Below, piece after piece: positions 34,855 to 45,045 of a stretch of 64,000 nucleotides of DNA. Position numbers and translations under genes: made by a program. Position 1 is the stretch's first letter, and every line of letters begins with the position of its first letter. The notes under the pieces were generated by a model. That model had not been told where the DNA came from. It worked only from the letters and a program-made list of their open reading frames with translations, and ran no database searches. The DNA is from Pseudomonadota bacterium (lineage in GTDB: Bacteria; Desulfobacterota; Desulfobacteria; Desulfobacterales; Desulfobacteraceae): NCBI GenBank assembly GCA_018821535.1, contig JAHJLV010000053.1:124001-188000 (forward strand), in the 5' to 3' direction.

Positions 34855-36786
34855 TCAGAAGACATCCGGAGAAACAATGCTTCCCTGTTTTTCCTTTAAT
34901 GCGGCCAGACCCTGTTTTTGTTCTGCCAGAATGTCAAACAGCTTTTGGGGAATGCCTTCTTCTTTTGAATAGGCATTCTGCTGGAGCTCAATCCGTTTGA
35001 TAATATTGTCCAGATATAATGAAAACTGTTTGATATACAGTTCTTTGGAATAGTCTTTGCTGATAATCTCTTTGAATAAAATCTTAAGATCTTCATATCT
35101 GGGCAGATTTCCAATCGGCGTTGACAGATGTCCTATTTCATTGTAAGCATACCTTTCAAGCCATGACAGCCAGACTTTTACATCCCTTTTTTCTCCGATC
35201 AGCTTATTGGAATCACCGCCTCGAGCCTTGTCAGTCAAAAAATAATTCAATCCGGCCATGACCGGTTTATACGTCTCTTTTATTTTGGGGTTGCCAAAGA
35301 ATTTAAACTGGGCATCCATATAGTCGCCCAGTGCGCCGGGAATAAAAGGGGCATTGGCCCAGGGTGCTCTTTTGACACCGCTTGCACCGACCTCGGTTGC
35401 AGTGGCCGCAGAAACGATACATGCGCCGATGACAACACCGGCATCAGAGGTCTGTGCAACCCACACCGGCGGCATGGTATCGGAATCCCGCCCTGAATAG
35501 GTGATGACCCGGGTGAGTGCACCTTCAGGATTTTCAGCCTCTGAGGAATAATTTTTCAGTGAGGTTGATGCCATGGTGCATCTTGAATTGGGATGGGACA
35601 TGGGAACGGGTTTTCCATTCGCATCTGTTTTACCTTTGTGCCATTCACCCTGGAAATTGATTCCTTTATCCGGATGGGGTTCATTGTTTCCCACCCAGTG
35701 GGGAACCTTCTGATCATCAATCAGAACATTGGACCAGATCACTTCATGACCGGGTTTTCTTAAGACTTCCATCAGCATGGGGTCGCCGTCAAGATTGACA
35801 TCCTCAACGATTCCAAAAATACCGCATTCCGGATTTATGGATCGGATGCTGCCGTCATCTGCGATCCACATCTGGGCCAGATCATCGCCGATGAACACAT
35901 TCCCGGCCATGGCTGTGGTGGTTTTTCCGCACCCGCTGGGAGCCGCACCTGCAAACCAGGTTGTCCGTCCGCCAGGGCCCTGGATGCCGGTGATAAACAT
36001 ATGTTCGGATAATTCATTTCCGTTATTTTCGTATACGGCTTTATCCACGGCAAACCGATGATTTCCTTTTTTCAAAAGCAGCGTATTGCCTGCATAGGTG
36101 CATTTCCAGCTGAAGGTTGTTCTGAATTCCCTGTCCATGAAAACTCTGGCATCCGGAAGGTCTTCAGGCCTGTTTAATCCTTCGGAATGAACATTGGTGA
36201 AAAAATGGCCCAGTTTTTCAACTTCTTCATTAAAGGCGGCATAGGCATTTCTATATAGAAGTTCTGCGCTGTGGGACACATATGCAGAGCTTGTGATTTC
36301 AAGGGCCGGGTTGGATACCGGAGCACCCACCGGGCCACGCATGTAAAAGCCGATAATCATGGTTTTATCTTTCATGATATCCACCATATTGGATCTGACC
36401 TGTTCAAGGGCTGTGGGTCTGTCCATGCGGTTGGCAAGAGTGCTGATATGGTCTTCTGGATTGGCAATATAGTAAGTTCTGTCTACGATTCTTCCCTGTT
36501 CCTGGGCCAGGTCAAAATGAATGGTGTGTCCATGCATGGCAAGCGGCGCTTCTTCTTTTTTCTCCAGTGCCAGATTTCTGATAAAGGCCTTGTCTTCATT
36601 GGAACCTGTGTTGACAAAAATATATTCAGGATTGCACAGAACAATTGCATTGGCAATTCGTTTCAGTACATCCGGGTGTGTAATTTTTAAAATCCGGTTC
36701 AGCTGGGTGTCATCCATTGACTTCCTGAATACCGTTTTTGCACTTTCTTCGGTAGTGACTTTTCCTAATTCATTGATAATATCCAT
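34855..36786 (-). CDS. pckG: Phosphoenolpyruvate carboxykinase (GTP)
   Basis: Interconverts oxaloacetate and PEP with GTP/GDP; central to gluconeogenesis or anaplerosis. The 643-residue length is that of the GTP-dependent class (the ATP class is about 540). The kinase P-loop GAAPSGCGKTTTAM (about 279-292) contains the hyper-reactive Cys of the GTP family, followed by FIGDDLAQMWI with metal-binding aspartates. The MRGPVGAP and NSRCTM blocks are also characteristic. The ATG at 36786 has GGAG about 12 bases upstream, a wide spacing. It is monocistronic, bounded by a bidirectional terminator. Confidence 0.95.
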   Translation of the reverse strand: MDIINELGKVTTEESAKTVFRKSMDDTQLNRILKITHPDVLKRIANAIVLCNPEYIFVNTGSNEDKAFIRNLALEKKEEAPLAMHGHTIHFDLAQEQGRIVDRTYYIANPEDHISTLANRMDRPTALEQVRSNMVDIMKDKTMIIGFYMRGPVGAPVSNPALEITSSAYVSHSAELLYRNAYAAFNEEVEKLGHFFTNVHSEGLNRPEDLPDARVFMDREFRTTFSWKCTYAGNTLLLKKGNHRFAVDKAVYENNGNELSEHMFITGIQGPGGRTTWFAGAAPSGCGKTTTAMAGNVFIGDDLAQMWIADDGSIRSINPECGIFGIVEDVNLDGDPMLMEVLRKPGHEVIWSNVLIDDQKVPHWVGNNEPHPDKGINFQGEWHKGKTDANGKPVPMSHPNSRCTMASTSLKNYSSEAENPEGALTRVITYSGRDSDTMPPVWVAQTSDAGVVIGACIVSAATATEVGASGVKRAPWANAPFIPGALGDYMDAQFKFFGNPKIKETYKPVMAGLNYFLTDKARGGDSNKLIGEKRDVKVWLSWLERYAYNEIGHLSTPIGNLPRYEDLKILFKEIISKDYSKELYIKQFSLYLDNIIKRIELQQNAYSKEEGIPQKLFDILAEQKQGLAALKEKQGSIVSPDVF

Positions 36787-36889
36787 CTTTTATTGTATTC
36801 TCCAAAAATAATTCAGTTAAATGGTTTACTCTTTTTTATACATTTAGTTTGGAAAAAACAAATATTATCTTATTTTTTAGAAAAAACAT

Positions 36890-37804
36890 ATGAAAAAAAT
36901 TATATTTGCGGATTTGCACAATCATACCACAGCTTCTGATGGAGATTTTACATCACAAAACTTGGTGGATCTTGCTCAAAGCTTTGATATCAAGGCTATC
37001 GGGATTACAGATCATGACACGGTAAGGGGGTTGAAAACCGCAGTGGATGCCGGGAAAAAAGCAGGGATCGAGGTGGTTTGCGGAGTGGAGGTTTCGATCC
37101 GTTTTAAACGCAGATATTTTACAGGCACCCTGCATCTTTTATGCTATTTTTCTTCTAAACATCTGAATGACAAGCTTTTTACTGACTCAATCAGTGACAT
37201 CATCGCCAGCGGAAGAGGAGAAAAACTGGTGCGTGCCAGGGTGGCTGAAATCAATACGTTTTTCGGTCCGAATGGGAAAAACGCAATTTTGAAAAAAGAT
37301 CTTGCGTTTGATGATATTGCCCGGTTCAGTGATAATGCCAGCCGTCGTCATTTCGCCCTTTCGTTGAATCAGGTTCACGGCATTACAGACCCTGCCGTGA
37401 TCAACCAGGTGATTGGCAATGACAGCCCGGCATATCTGCCGTCGGGCATTGATATGGCCCAGGCAAAAAAGCTTATGAACAATAAAAGGATAATCACAGC
37501 CCTGGCGCATCCTGCAGCAGGGTCCTTTACCGGTGGCGGGCATTATAAGGAAGTTCTGCCGCCCCTTGAGATTGTGGAACAGATTTTCCCTGAATTTATT
37601 GAGGCAGGGATGAATGGTCTGGAAGTGTACTATCCGGGGCACACCCTGGAGCATCAGGATCTGATGCTTTCCTGGGCCAGGAAATATAATCTGCTGGTCA
37701 CCGGTGGTTCCGACTGCCATGACAGCACAGGCAGGCCTTTTGGGGTGCAGGGAATTGATCGGAAAGAATTTGAGGCATTCAAGGCCGCTCTGGAGCAATT
37801 CTGA
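36890..37804 (+). CDS. PHP-domain phosphoesterase
   Basis: Metal-dependent phosphoesterase of 304 residues related to the YciV/TrpH (RNase AM) group. The metal-binding motifs are DLHNHTTASDG (about 8-18), ITDHDT (about 41-46), a downstream VCGVEVS, LAHPAA (about 205) and GGSDCHD near residue 277. Members act on 3',5'-bisnucleotides or the 5' ends of RNA; which applies here is not evident. It stands alone between pckG and the signalling island. Confidence 0.85.
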   Translation: MKKIIFADLHNHTTASDGDFTSQNLVDLAQSFDIKAIGITDHDTVRGLKTAVDAGKKAGIEVVCGVEVSIRFKRRYFTGTLHLLCYFSSKHLNDKLFTDSISDIIASGRGEKLVRARVAEINTFFGPNGKNAILKKDLAFDDIARFSDNASRRHFALSLNQVHGITDPAVINQVIGNDSPAYLPSGIDMAQAKKLMNNKRIITALAHPAAGSFTGGGHYKEVLPPLEIVEQIFPEFIEAGMNGLEVYYPGHTLEHQDLMLSWARKYNLLVTGGSDCHDSTGRPFGVQGIDRKEFEAFKAALEQF

Positions 37805-37902
37805 TTTTCTGCAGGTCTTATTCCAGCTTGATTTTTACTTACAGCTTTAATACAAGTAATTTATTGTGTTTTGTCAACTCTTTTAAAAGGTGGTGACGTG
37901 GA

Positions 37903-40900
37903 ATGAAGCGGGCTGCTCTGAAATTTTTTATGGTTCTGTTGTATTTTTCCATCCTGTTGGGTTCCCCTGCTTTTTTATCTGCACAGGAAGGCTTGAAGCT
38001 TCCGCTTGCCAGGGTGGATCTTCAGCTCAGGTGGCACCATCAGTTTCAGTTTGCCGGATTTTATGCTGCAAAGGCTAAACATTTTTATCAGCAGGAAGGA
38101 CTTGCGGTAAATATCAAAGAAGGTGGGGCCCCGCTGAATACTATCGATGAAGTGGTATCCGGGCGTGCCCAGTTCGGTGTGACAAATTCAGAAATCCTGC
38201 TTTCCCGGCTCAGGGATAAAAAACCCGTGGTTGCCTTGGCACCGATCTTTCAACATTCCCCCCTTGTGTTTTTATCCAGAAAAGAAACAGGCATTCACCA
38301 CCCGCAGGATTTTATCGGTAAACGGATAAAATTTACCATGCAGACCAGGGATCTTGAACTTCATGCAGTATTGCTCAATGAAGGGGTAAGGCTTGATCAG
38401 CTTAAAATGATTGATGCACCCTGGAAAAAAGAAGATCTCTTTGATCAGACCATTGATGCGATGTCGGTTTATGTTACCAATGAGCCCTATTATTATGTGG
38501 AAAAAGGGATTGAATTTACTATTATTCAGCCCTCAGCATATGGCGTGGATTTTTATGGGGACACCATTTTTACGTCCCAGGCATATGCAAAAAAAAATTC
38601 ATACCGTGTCCAGGCCTTTAAAAAAGCGAGCATCAGAGGCTGGGAATATGCCATGGCAAACAAAGCGGAAATGATTGATCTGATTTTAAAAGACTATAAT
38701 TCCGGAAAATCAAAAGCACATCTTGAATATGAAGCCGCTGCCATGGATAAGCTGATTCTGCCGGATCTGGTTTCCATCGGCCATAATAATCCAGGCCGCT
38801 GGGAACATATTGCCAGGACGTTTGTGAACAATCATCTGATTTCTTCGGGGTATTCCCTGGAAGGATTTGTGTTTGATCCATCTGCCGGGAATGAGGATAC
38901 ATGGGTCTGGCTGATCATTGCAGGTCTGGCTGGCGGGCTTATACTGTTTTTGATTATCATTATCGCCCTTTATAAATTTAATCATCGTTTAAACCGGGAA
39001 GTGAAGAAAAAGGAAGTATCCAGAGAAGCCCTTGCCCAGAGTCAGGAAAGGCTGAATGCCGTTTATGAAAATATGTACAGCGGGGTGGCCATTTTCAGTG
39101 CTGTTGATTCGGGGCGCGATTTTATGATTAAATCTTTTAATAAAGCTGCCCTCAGAATGGAGAATGTGACTCCGGATCAGGTTCTGGGCAGATCAATAAC
39201 ACAGGCATTTCCCATGATAAAGGAATCCGGTCTGATGGAGGTGATTGAACGGGTATATCATTCCGGGCAGCCTGAACACCTGCCGACCCGTCGTTATCAG
39301 AACCGGCAGATCGTTCAATGGCGGGAAAATTATGTGTATAAACTGCCTTCCGAGGAAATTGTGGTGGTCTGCAATGAGGCAACTGCAAGAAAGAAAGCAG
39401 AGATAGACCGCAAGCATCTGGATACGATCAATCATATCATCATCAATACCCGGCATGATCAGGATATGCTCAAGCACATTCTGGATGCCATGCTGGATAT
39501 GTTTGAATGCGACCGGGCCTGGCTGCTGTATCCCTGCGACCCTGAAGCCGACCATTTTACCATCAGCGTGGAAAGTTCGCGGTCCGGATATGAAGGCTTG
39601 GGAGTGTCGCGCCGGAAAATTCCCATGACGGAAGAACTTGCATCATCCATGAAAGCTTTATTAACAGAGGATCAGCCGGTGGTCTACGATCAGGATGCCC
39701 TGCTGAAGATATATGGAAGATTTGCCCGTGAGTATCAGATTAAATCAGAAATCCGGATGGCGCTTTTCCCCAAAATTGATCAGGCCTGGATGCTGGGTAT
39801 GCACCGGTGCAAAAGTTCCTCCATGTGGTCCTCCGAAGACCGGGTCCTGTTGAATTCAATCGGCAGACGGATTTCAGACGGACTGAATGCGATTCTTTTG
39901 ATAGATGCGCTCAAAACCGCAAACCAGACACTGAAGGAAAGCGAAGAGCGATTTGAAAAAATATTTCACTCAAGCCCTGTGGGATTGATCATTGCAACAA
40001 AAAGTGATTTTGAAATTTTAAATGTGAATTTAAGCTGTCTGCAGATTTCCGGTTATGAAGAAAAAGATCTGATCGGCAGAAAACTGCTTGAGGATCATTT
40101 TTTGTTTGATTCACAAAGTCTTTCGGGTCTTGAGGATTTGAAGCAAAAAGAGATGCTGTTCCAGGTTACGGTAAATTTTTTCAATCAGGCAGGCCAGGTC
40201 AGAGAGGCGCATCTGTCATCTCAGACAGTGACCATTACAGGCAAAAAATGTGTGGTGGTCGCCATTGAAGATATTACAGAATACACAAAAGCCCAGAAAG
40301 AACGGCAGGCAGCCCATCAGCATGCGGCAGAGCAGGAAAAACATGCGCTGGTGGGACAGGTTGCTGGGAAAATGGCCCACGATTTCAATAATATTCTGGG
40401 TGCGATTATGGGTAATGCGGAATTGAGTCTGCTGGACTGTAAAGACCCCGAAGACCGGAAGACCTTTGAATTGATCCTTGAACAGACCAAGAGAGGACGG
40501 AATCTGACCCGGAATCTGGTCGTGTTTGCAAAAGACCAGGAGCCCAGGCAGGATTATTTTGATCTGAATGAAAAAATAGATCTGGTGCTGAATCTTCTTA
40601 AAAAAGATCTTAAGGACATCGAGGTTGTCAGGTATTTTGAACCGGCGCTGCCAGAACTTCTGGCTGATCCAGGCATGATCGAAAATGCACTGGTGAATAT
40701 TGTTCATAATGCCATTCATGCCATGAGCAAGACAGCATCCCCCAGACTTGTTCTCCATACCCGCCATGAGGCGGATAATCTAATTGTGGAGGTGATTGAC
40801 AACGGATGCGGGATTCCTCCGGAACATCAGAACAGTATTTATGCCCCGGCATTCACATTGAAAAACAATAAAATGCTTTCAGGTGCGTATGATGCTTCCA

Positions 40901-41478
40901 TAAAAGGAACCGGTTACGGGTTGTTCAATGTAAAGAAAATTGTGGAAAAGCATAGGGGGCAGATCCGGTTTGAGTCCTCAATAGATACGGGAACCCGTTT
41001 TATTATCAGTTTCCCGGTAATCGGCCGGAACCTGACCATCGAAGAAAGAATTGAAATTAAAAAATCCAGGATTATCACGAACAAGAAAATTCTGGTTGTA
41101 GAAGATGAGCCTTCTATTTTTGACGTCCAGTCCATGATTCTTCAAGGGGAGCCGTTTTTTCATGAAGTGGATGTTGCCCAGAACGGGAGCATGGCAATGA
41201 ATTTTCTGGTGAATAAAGCCTATGACCTGGTCAGTCTGGACTATCTTCTGCCGGGGGGAACAAGCGGAATGGATCTGTACAAGACGATCCGTGAATCAAA
41301 CGCCCAAGTTCCGGTTCTTTTTATCTCCGGAAATATTGAATTTCTGGAATCCATTATCTCCTTGACCCGGAAAGACCCGTTTCTGGATTATCTGTCCAAA
41401 CCCTGCCAGAACAAAGCATATGTTGAAAGCATTAACCAGTTGCTTGAAAAATCTTTGGTTCAGGGAAGACAGACATGA
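37903..41478 (+). CDS. Hybrid sensor histidine kinase with NMT1/THI5-like periplasmic sensor
   Basis: 1191-residue membrane sensor. Order: signal sequence (FFMVLLYFSILLGSPAFLSA); NMT1/THI5-like substrate-binding domain (about 35-325; VDLQLRWHHQFQFAGFYAAK is the typical opening); one TM helix (LIIAGLAGGLILFLIIIIAL, about 335-354); PAS (about 385-490); GAF-like (about 505-665); second PAS (about 680-800); HisKA with the phospho-His in GKMAHDFNNILGAIMG (about 825); HATPase_c with DNGCGIPPEH and GTGYGLFNV; C-terminal receiver with Asp in LVSLDYLLPGG. THI5-like domains bind pyrimidine or other small ligands in transporters; here one feeds a kinase. The stop overlaps the next start (ATGA), so the four plus-strand genes are probably coupled. 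Confidence 0.92.
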   Translation: MKRAALKFFMVLLYFSILLGSPAFLSAQEGLKLPLARVDLQLRWHHQFQFAGFYAAKAKHFYQQEGLAVNIKEGGAPLNTIDEVVSGRAQFGVTNSEILLSRLRDKKPVVALAPIFQHSPLVFLSRKETGIHHPQDFIGKRIKFTMQTRDLELHAVLLNEGVRLDQLKMIDAPWKKEDLFDQTIDAMSVYVTNEPYYYVEKGIEFTIIQPSAYGVDFYGDTIFTSQAYAKKNSYRVQAFKKASIRGWEYAMANKAEMIDLILKDYNSGKSKAHLEYEAAAMDKLILPDLVSIGHNNPGRWEHIARTFVNNHLISSGYSLEGFVFDPSAGNEDTWVWLIIAGLAGGLILFLIIIIALYKFNHRLNREVKKKEVSREALAQSQERLNAVYENMYSGVAIFSAVDSGRDFMIKSFNKAALRMENVTPDQVLGRSITQAFPMIKESGLMEVIERVYHSGQPEHLPTRRYQNRQIVQWRENYVYKLPSEEIVVVCNEATARKKAEIDRKHLDTINHIIINTRHDQDMLKHILDAMLDMFECDRAWLLYPCDPEADHFTISVESSRSGYEGLGVSRRKIPMTEELASSMKALLTEDQPVVYDQDALLKIYGRFAREYQIKSEIRMALFPKIDQAWMLGMHRCKSSSMWSSEDRVLLNSIGRRISDGLNAILLIDALKTANQTLKESEERFEKIFHSSPVGLIIATKSDFEILNVNLSCLQISGYEEKDLIGRKLLEDHFLFDSQSLSGLEDLKQKEMLFQVTVNFFNQAGQVREAHLSSQTVTITGKKCVVVAIEDITEYTKAQKERQAAHQHAAEQEKHALVGQVAGKMAHDFNNILGAIMGNAELSLLDCKDPEDRKTFELILEQTKRGRNLTRNLVVFAKDQEPRQDYFDLNEKIDLVLNLLKKDLKDIEVVRYFEPALPELLADPGMIENALVNIVHNAIHAMSKTASPRLVLHTRHEADNLIVEVIDNGCGIPPEHQNSIYAPAFTLKNNKMLSGAYDASIKGTGYGLFNVKKIVEKHRGQIRFESSIDTGTRFIISFPVIGRNLTIEERIEIKKSRIITNKKILVVEDEPSIFDVQSMILQGEPFFHEVDVAQNGSMAMNFLVNKAYDLVSLDYLLPGGTSGMDLYKTIRESNAQVPVLFISGNIEFLESIISLTRKDPFLDYLSKPCQNKAYVESINQLLEKSLVQGRQT

Positions 41479-42671
41479 AAAAGCGTATCCTGTTTGTTGA
41501 TGATGAAGTCAATATTTTAAAAGGACTGAAAAGAAGTTTAAGACCGGTAAGAGACCTATGGGATATGGAGTTTGTACAAAGCGGGAAGGATGCGCTGGAT
41601 CTTCTGGAAAAGCAGGCTTTTGATGTTATTGTTTCAGATATGCGGATGCCGGAGATGGATGGAGCAGCTCTTTTAAAAACAGTCCGGAAAAAATATCCCA
41701 TGATGGTGAGAATGATTCTGTCCGGATATTCTGACCAGGAAATGGTGATGAAATCGGTAAAATCAGCCCATCAATATCTGTCAAAGCCCTGTGAAACTCA
41801 GGCTCTGATATCTGCGATCACCCGTGCGTGTTCGCTTTGCGATTTTTTAAACCAGGAAGCGCTTCAAACACTTCTGGGCGGGATGGCATCTGTTCCCAGC
41901 CTTCCAACGGTATATCTTCAGATCATTGAAGAACTGAATTCTCCTGGAGCCTGTGCAAAGAATGTGGCCCGGATCATTGCAAAAGACATGGGAATGACAG
42001 CAAAGGTCCTGCAGCTGGTGAATTCATCTTTTTTCGGGATGAAAGATCATGTTTCAGATATCGCAGATGCAGTAGCTTTTCTGGGAATGGATGTGATCAA
42101 AACGCTTGTTCTGAGCCTGGAAATTTTTTCCAGACTCAGTCAAGATGCCCTGTCTGTTATCTGCGTTGATGAAATGTATCAGCACTGCATGAAGACCGGG
42201 GCGATTGCCAAATTTATCGCAACAACCGAGAAACTGGATAAAAAAATTGTGGAAAATGTCATTATTGCCTGTGTGCTTCATGACATCGGCAAGCTGATAT
42301 TGTGTCAGTATTACACAGATGACTATAAAACGGTTTCAGCCCTGGTGGCAGATGAAAACATATCTTTTTTCAAAGCTGAAAGACAGATCTTCGGGGTAAG
42401 CCATGCCCAGGTGGGAGCGTATCTTTTGGGACTCTGGGGGTTGCCGGTGGATATTGTCGAAGGAATTGCCTTTCATCATGAACCGTCCCGGTCAGGGAGT
42501 CATGAATTTGAACTGTGCGGCATTATCCATATTGCAGACCGGCTGGAAAGAAATGAGTATTCCCCCCAGAACAGCATTGAAACAATCGTTGGTCTGGATA
42601 TTCCCTATTTTGACAAACTGGGCCTTTCTGCCAGGATTCCCCTCTGGCAGGAAGGAATAGCAAAAATATAA
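41475..42671 (+). CDS. Response regulator with HDOD output domain
   Basis: 398 residues: a receiver (about 4-118) with the phospho-Asp in VIVSDMRMPEMDG and conserved Lys in LSKPCE, then an HDOD domain (about 135-335) opening with LPTVYLQIIEEL and carrying VLHDIGKLIL and AFHHEP. HDOD proteins act in signalling without proven phosphodiesterase activity in most cases. It overlaps the upstream hybrid kinase by four bases and is its likely partner. Confidence 0.9.
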   Translation: MKKRILFVDDEVNILKGLKRSLRPVRDLWDMEFVQSGKDALDLLEKQAFDVIVSDMRMPEMDGAALLKTVRKKYPMMVRMILSGYSDQEMVMKSVKSAHQYLSKPCETQALISAITRACSLCDFLNQEALQTLLGGMASVPSLPTVYLQIIEELNSPGACAKNVARIIAKDMGMTAKVLQLVNSSFFGMKDHVSDIADAVAFLGMDVIKTLVLSLEIFSRLSQDALSVICVDEMYQHCMKTGAIAKFIATTEKLDKKIVENVIIACVLHDIGKLILCQYYTDDYKTVSALVADENISFFKAERQIFGVSHAQVGAYLLGLWGLPVDIVEGIAFHHEPSRSGSHEFELCGIIHIADRLERNEYSPQNSIETIVGLDIPYFDKLGLSARIPLWQEGIAKI

Positions 42672-42708
42672 TTATGTAAAAGGGATTGTATTGATTCAGG
42701 ATTTGCCC

Positions 42709-45045
42709 ATGAAACAGCCTTTGGAAGAATGGCAGAAAATTATGGATTGTTGTGCAGATCCTGTCATTGTGTATGACAAGGATGGGTTTGCAAGATATAT
42801 AAGTCCTTCTTTTGAAAGGGTTTTTGGCTGGGGACCGGAAGAACTGCTGGGAAAACGGATCGATTATGTTCCTGAAAACAGGCAGGATCAGACCCGGAAA
42901 GCCATAGAAGATGTCATGGCAGGCAAGGTGGTTTCCGGCATGGAAACCATCCGGAGAACAAAAAGCGGGCAGCAGATTCATGCCCGGTTAAGCGCCAATG
43001 CAATAAAAGATGATCAGGGACAATATGGGGGAATGGTGGTTACCCTTCAGGATATCACCGAGCTTGTGATATCCCGTCAGAAAGCGCTGGATGCAGATCA
43101 CGCAAAACGTGATTTTCTTTCCAACATCAGCCATGAAATCCGAACCCCCATGAACGGCCTTTTTGGAATGCTGGATCTGCTTGAAAATACGCCTTTAAAT
43201 GATGAGCAAAAAGAATTCATGGCGATATTGAAGGGCAGTGCAAAGGCCCTTATGTCTGTAATCTCGGATCTTCTGGATTTTTCGAGAATAGAGTCCGGAG
43301 AAATTGAGTGTTCCGTTATTGATTTTGACCTGCGGGTGACCATGGAGGAAGTCAGAAAAACCATGTCGCTGCAGGCGGATAAAAAGGGGCTGCAAATGAC
43401 GGTTGAGGTGGATGATCAAGTTCATTCGCTTTTAAAAGGAGATCCTGAACATTTACGCAAGGTAATGAATCATCTGATTGATAATGCAGTGAAATTTACT
43501 CAAAAAGGTCAGATCCGTGTGTCTGTGGGGTGCAGATCAGAGAATGAGGCTCATACTGTTCTGGAGTTTGAGGTGGCAGATACAGGAATTGGTATCAGAG
43601 AGGATCAGCTGAACATTATCTTTGATTCTTTTTCCCAGGCAGATGCGACAGCCACCAGAAAATATGGCGGCATCGGCATCGGCTTGAGTCTTTCAAACCA
43701 GCTGGTTCAATTGATGGGCGGTCAGATAAAAGTAAACAGTATTCCAGGACAGGGCAGTCGATTCGGCTTTGTTCTGGAATTTGAAAAGCAACCGGCTCAG
43801 GTTCCTGTTTCAAACAGGATTCAGCAGGATATCCGGCATAAAAAAATACTGATTGTGGACAGTGATGAAGCAAACAGGGCGATTCTAAAGGACATGCTCA
43901 AATTATGGGGGGCTGATTTCCAGGAGGCGGTGAACAGCGAACGGGCGCTTGAGAAACTGGATCCGGTAAAAAAGAATGCATATGATATTGTTTTAATTGC
44001 CATGCAGATGTCCGGTGCAGATGCGGGTATGGATGGCGAAACCCTTGCAGAAAAAATAAGGCGGAATCCGCAACTATCGGAAACGCTGGTGATCATGTTG
44101 TGTGCCCAGGGTAAAAGAGGCGATGTTACAAGGCTTGAAAAGATTGGTGTTGAAGGGTATCTGCCCATGCCGGTGGAGGCTTCTGTCCTGTTTGAGTGCA
44201 TGACGGCAGTGCTTGCCATGCAGGGAGAAAAACACAGAAAACTGATCACCCGTCATTTTCTGAGGGAAAATAAAAAACAGCGTTTTTCTGTTTTGCTGGT
44301 TCAGGTCGGGATGGTGAACCGTAAGATTATTCATGCGGCATTAAATAAATCAGGCTATTCGGTTCTGGTTGCCAATGATAAACCCGGGGTCCAGAAAATT
44401 TTACAGGAAACAGCGTATGTGATCGTGCTGGTTGATTTGGAATCGTCTGAACCTGAGGTATTAAAGGAACTAAAACAAATTCAGGCGCCAAAAAATCAGG
44501 ATGAGATCAAAATGGTTATTGTTGTGCTGGCAGATCATGATTTGACAGATACACAAAAAACAATAGCAGACGATTATATACTGAAACCGCTGACATCCCG
44601 GAATTTATCCGAGATTGTAGGAAAATGGGCTGACAGCTTGCAACAGTCTTTTGACAGCCATATCCCCAAACATCAGCTTGAACGAAAACTCAAATCCCGG
44701 GCCGATATTTTTAATTATTCTGAAGCGCTTGAACGGGCCATGGATGATAAACCCTTTCTTAAAATGCTGCTGGATGAATTTATAAAAAGTTTGCCTGAAA
44801 AAATGGATCAGATCGCAAAAGCGATTTCGGACAGGGATTTTGAATCGCTGTCCTGCTATTCCCACTCTCTCAGAGGGAGTGCATCAAACATCGGTGCCCG
44901 GGAAATTCATGCCCTGGCGCGTATGCTGGAGAATACTTCTGATCTGGGAGATATAAAGTCTTTGCAGGAGCATCTGGCCCTGCTGGGAAAGGGGTATCAC
45001 AATTTTAAAACGCATATCAATACAATTGACTGGGGTAATGCATGA
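42709..45045 (+). CDS. Hybrid histidine kinase with degenerate receivers and Hpt domain
   Basis: Cytoplasmic kinase of 778 residues. Order: PAS (about 5-125), HisKA with FLSNISHEIRTPMNG (His about 140), HATPase_c (N-box HLIDNAVKFT, G-boxes DTGIGIRED and GIGIGLSLS), a first receiver-like domain (about 380-505), a second (about 530-640), and an Hpt domain with phospho-His in SHSLRGSASNIGA (about 720). The first receiver reads IVLIAMQMSG where Asp is expected, so its phospho-acceptor is Ala; the second keeps Asp in IVLVDLESSE but lacks the acidic pair at its start. The start is uncertain: ATG 42709 has AGGA, and a TTG at 42691 has AAGGG. There is no transmembrane segment. Confidence 0.88.
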   Translation: MKQPLEEWQKIMDCCADPVIVYDKDGFARYISPSFERVFGWGPEELLGKRIDYVPENRQDQTRKAIEDVMAGKVVSGMETIRRTKSGQQIHARLSANAIKDDQGQYGGMVVTLQDITELVISRQKALDADHAKRDFLSNISHEIRTPMNGLFGMLDLLENTPLNDEQKEFMAILKGSAKALMSVISDLLDFSRIESGEIECSVIDFDLRVTMEEVRKTMSLQADKKGLQMTVEVDDQVHSLLKGDPEHLRKVMNHLIDNAVKFTQKGQIRVSVGCRSENEAHTVLEFEVADTGIGIREDQLNIIFDSFSQADATATRKYGGIGIGLSLSNQLVQLMGGQIKVNSIPGQGSRFGFVLEFEKQPAQVPVSNRIQQDIRHKKILIVDSDEANRAILKDMLKLWGADFQEAVNSERALEKLDPVKKNAYDIVLIAMQMSGADAGMDGETLAEKIRRNPQLSETLVIMLCAQGKRGDVTRLEKIGVEGYLPMPVEASVLFECMTAVLAMQGEKHRKLITRHFLRENKKQRFSVLLVQVGMVNRKIIHAALNKSGYSVLVANDKPGVQKILQETAYVIVLVDLESSEPEVLKELKQIQAPKNQDEIKMVIVVLADHDLTDTQKTIADDYILKPLTSRNLSEIVGKWADSLQQSFDSHIPKHQLERKLKSRADIFNYSEALERAMDDKPFLKMLLDEFIKSLPEKMDQIAKAISDRDFESLSCYSHSLRGSASNIGAREIHALARMLENTSDLGDIKSLQEHLALLGKGYHNFKTHINTIDWGNA

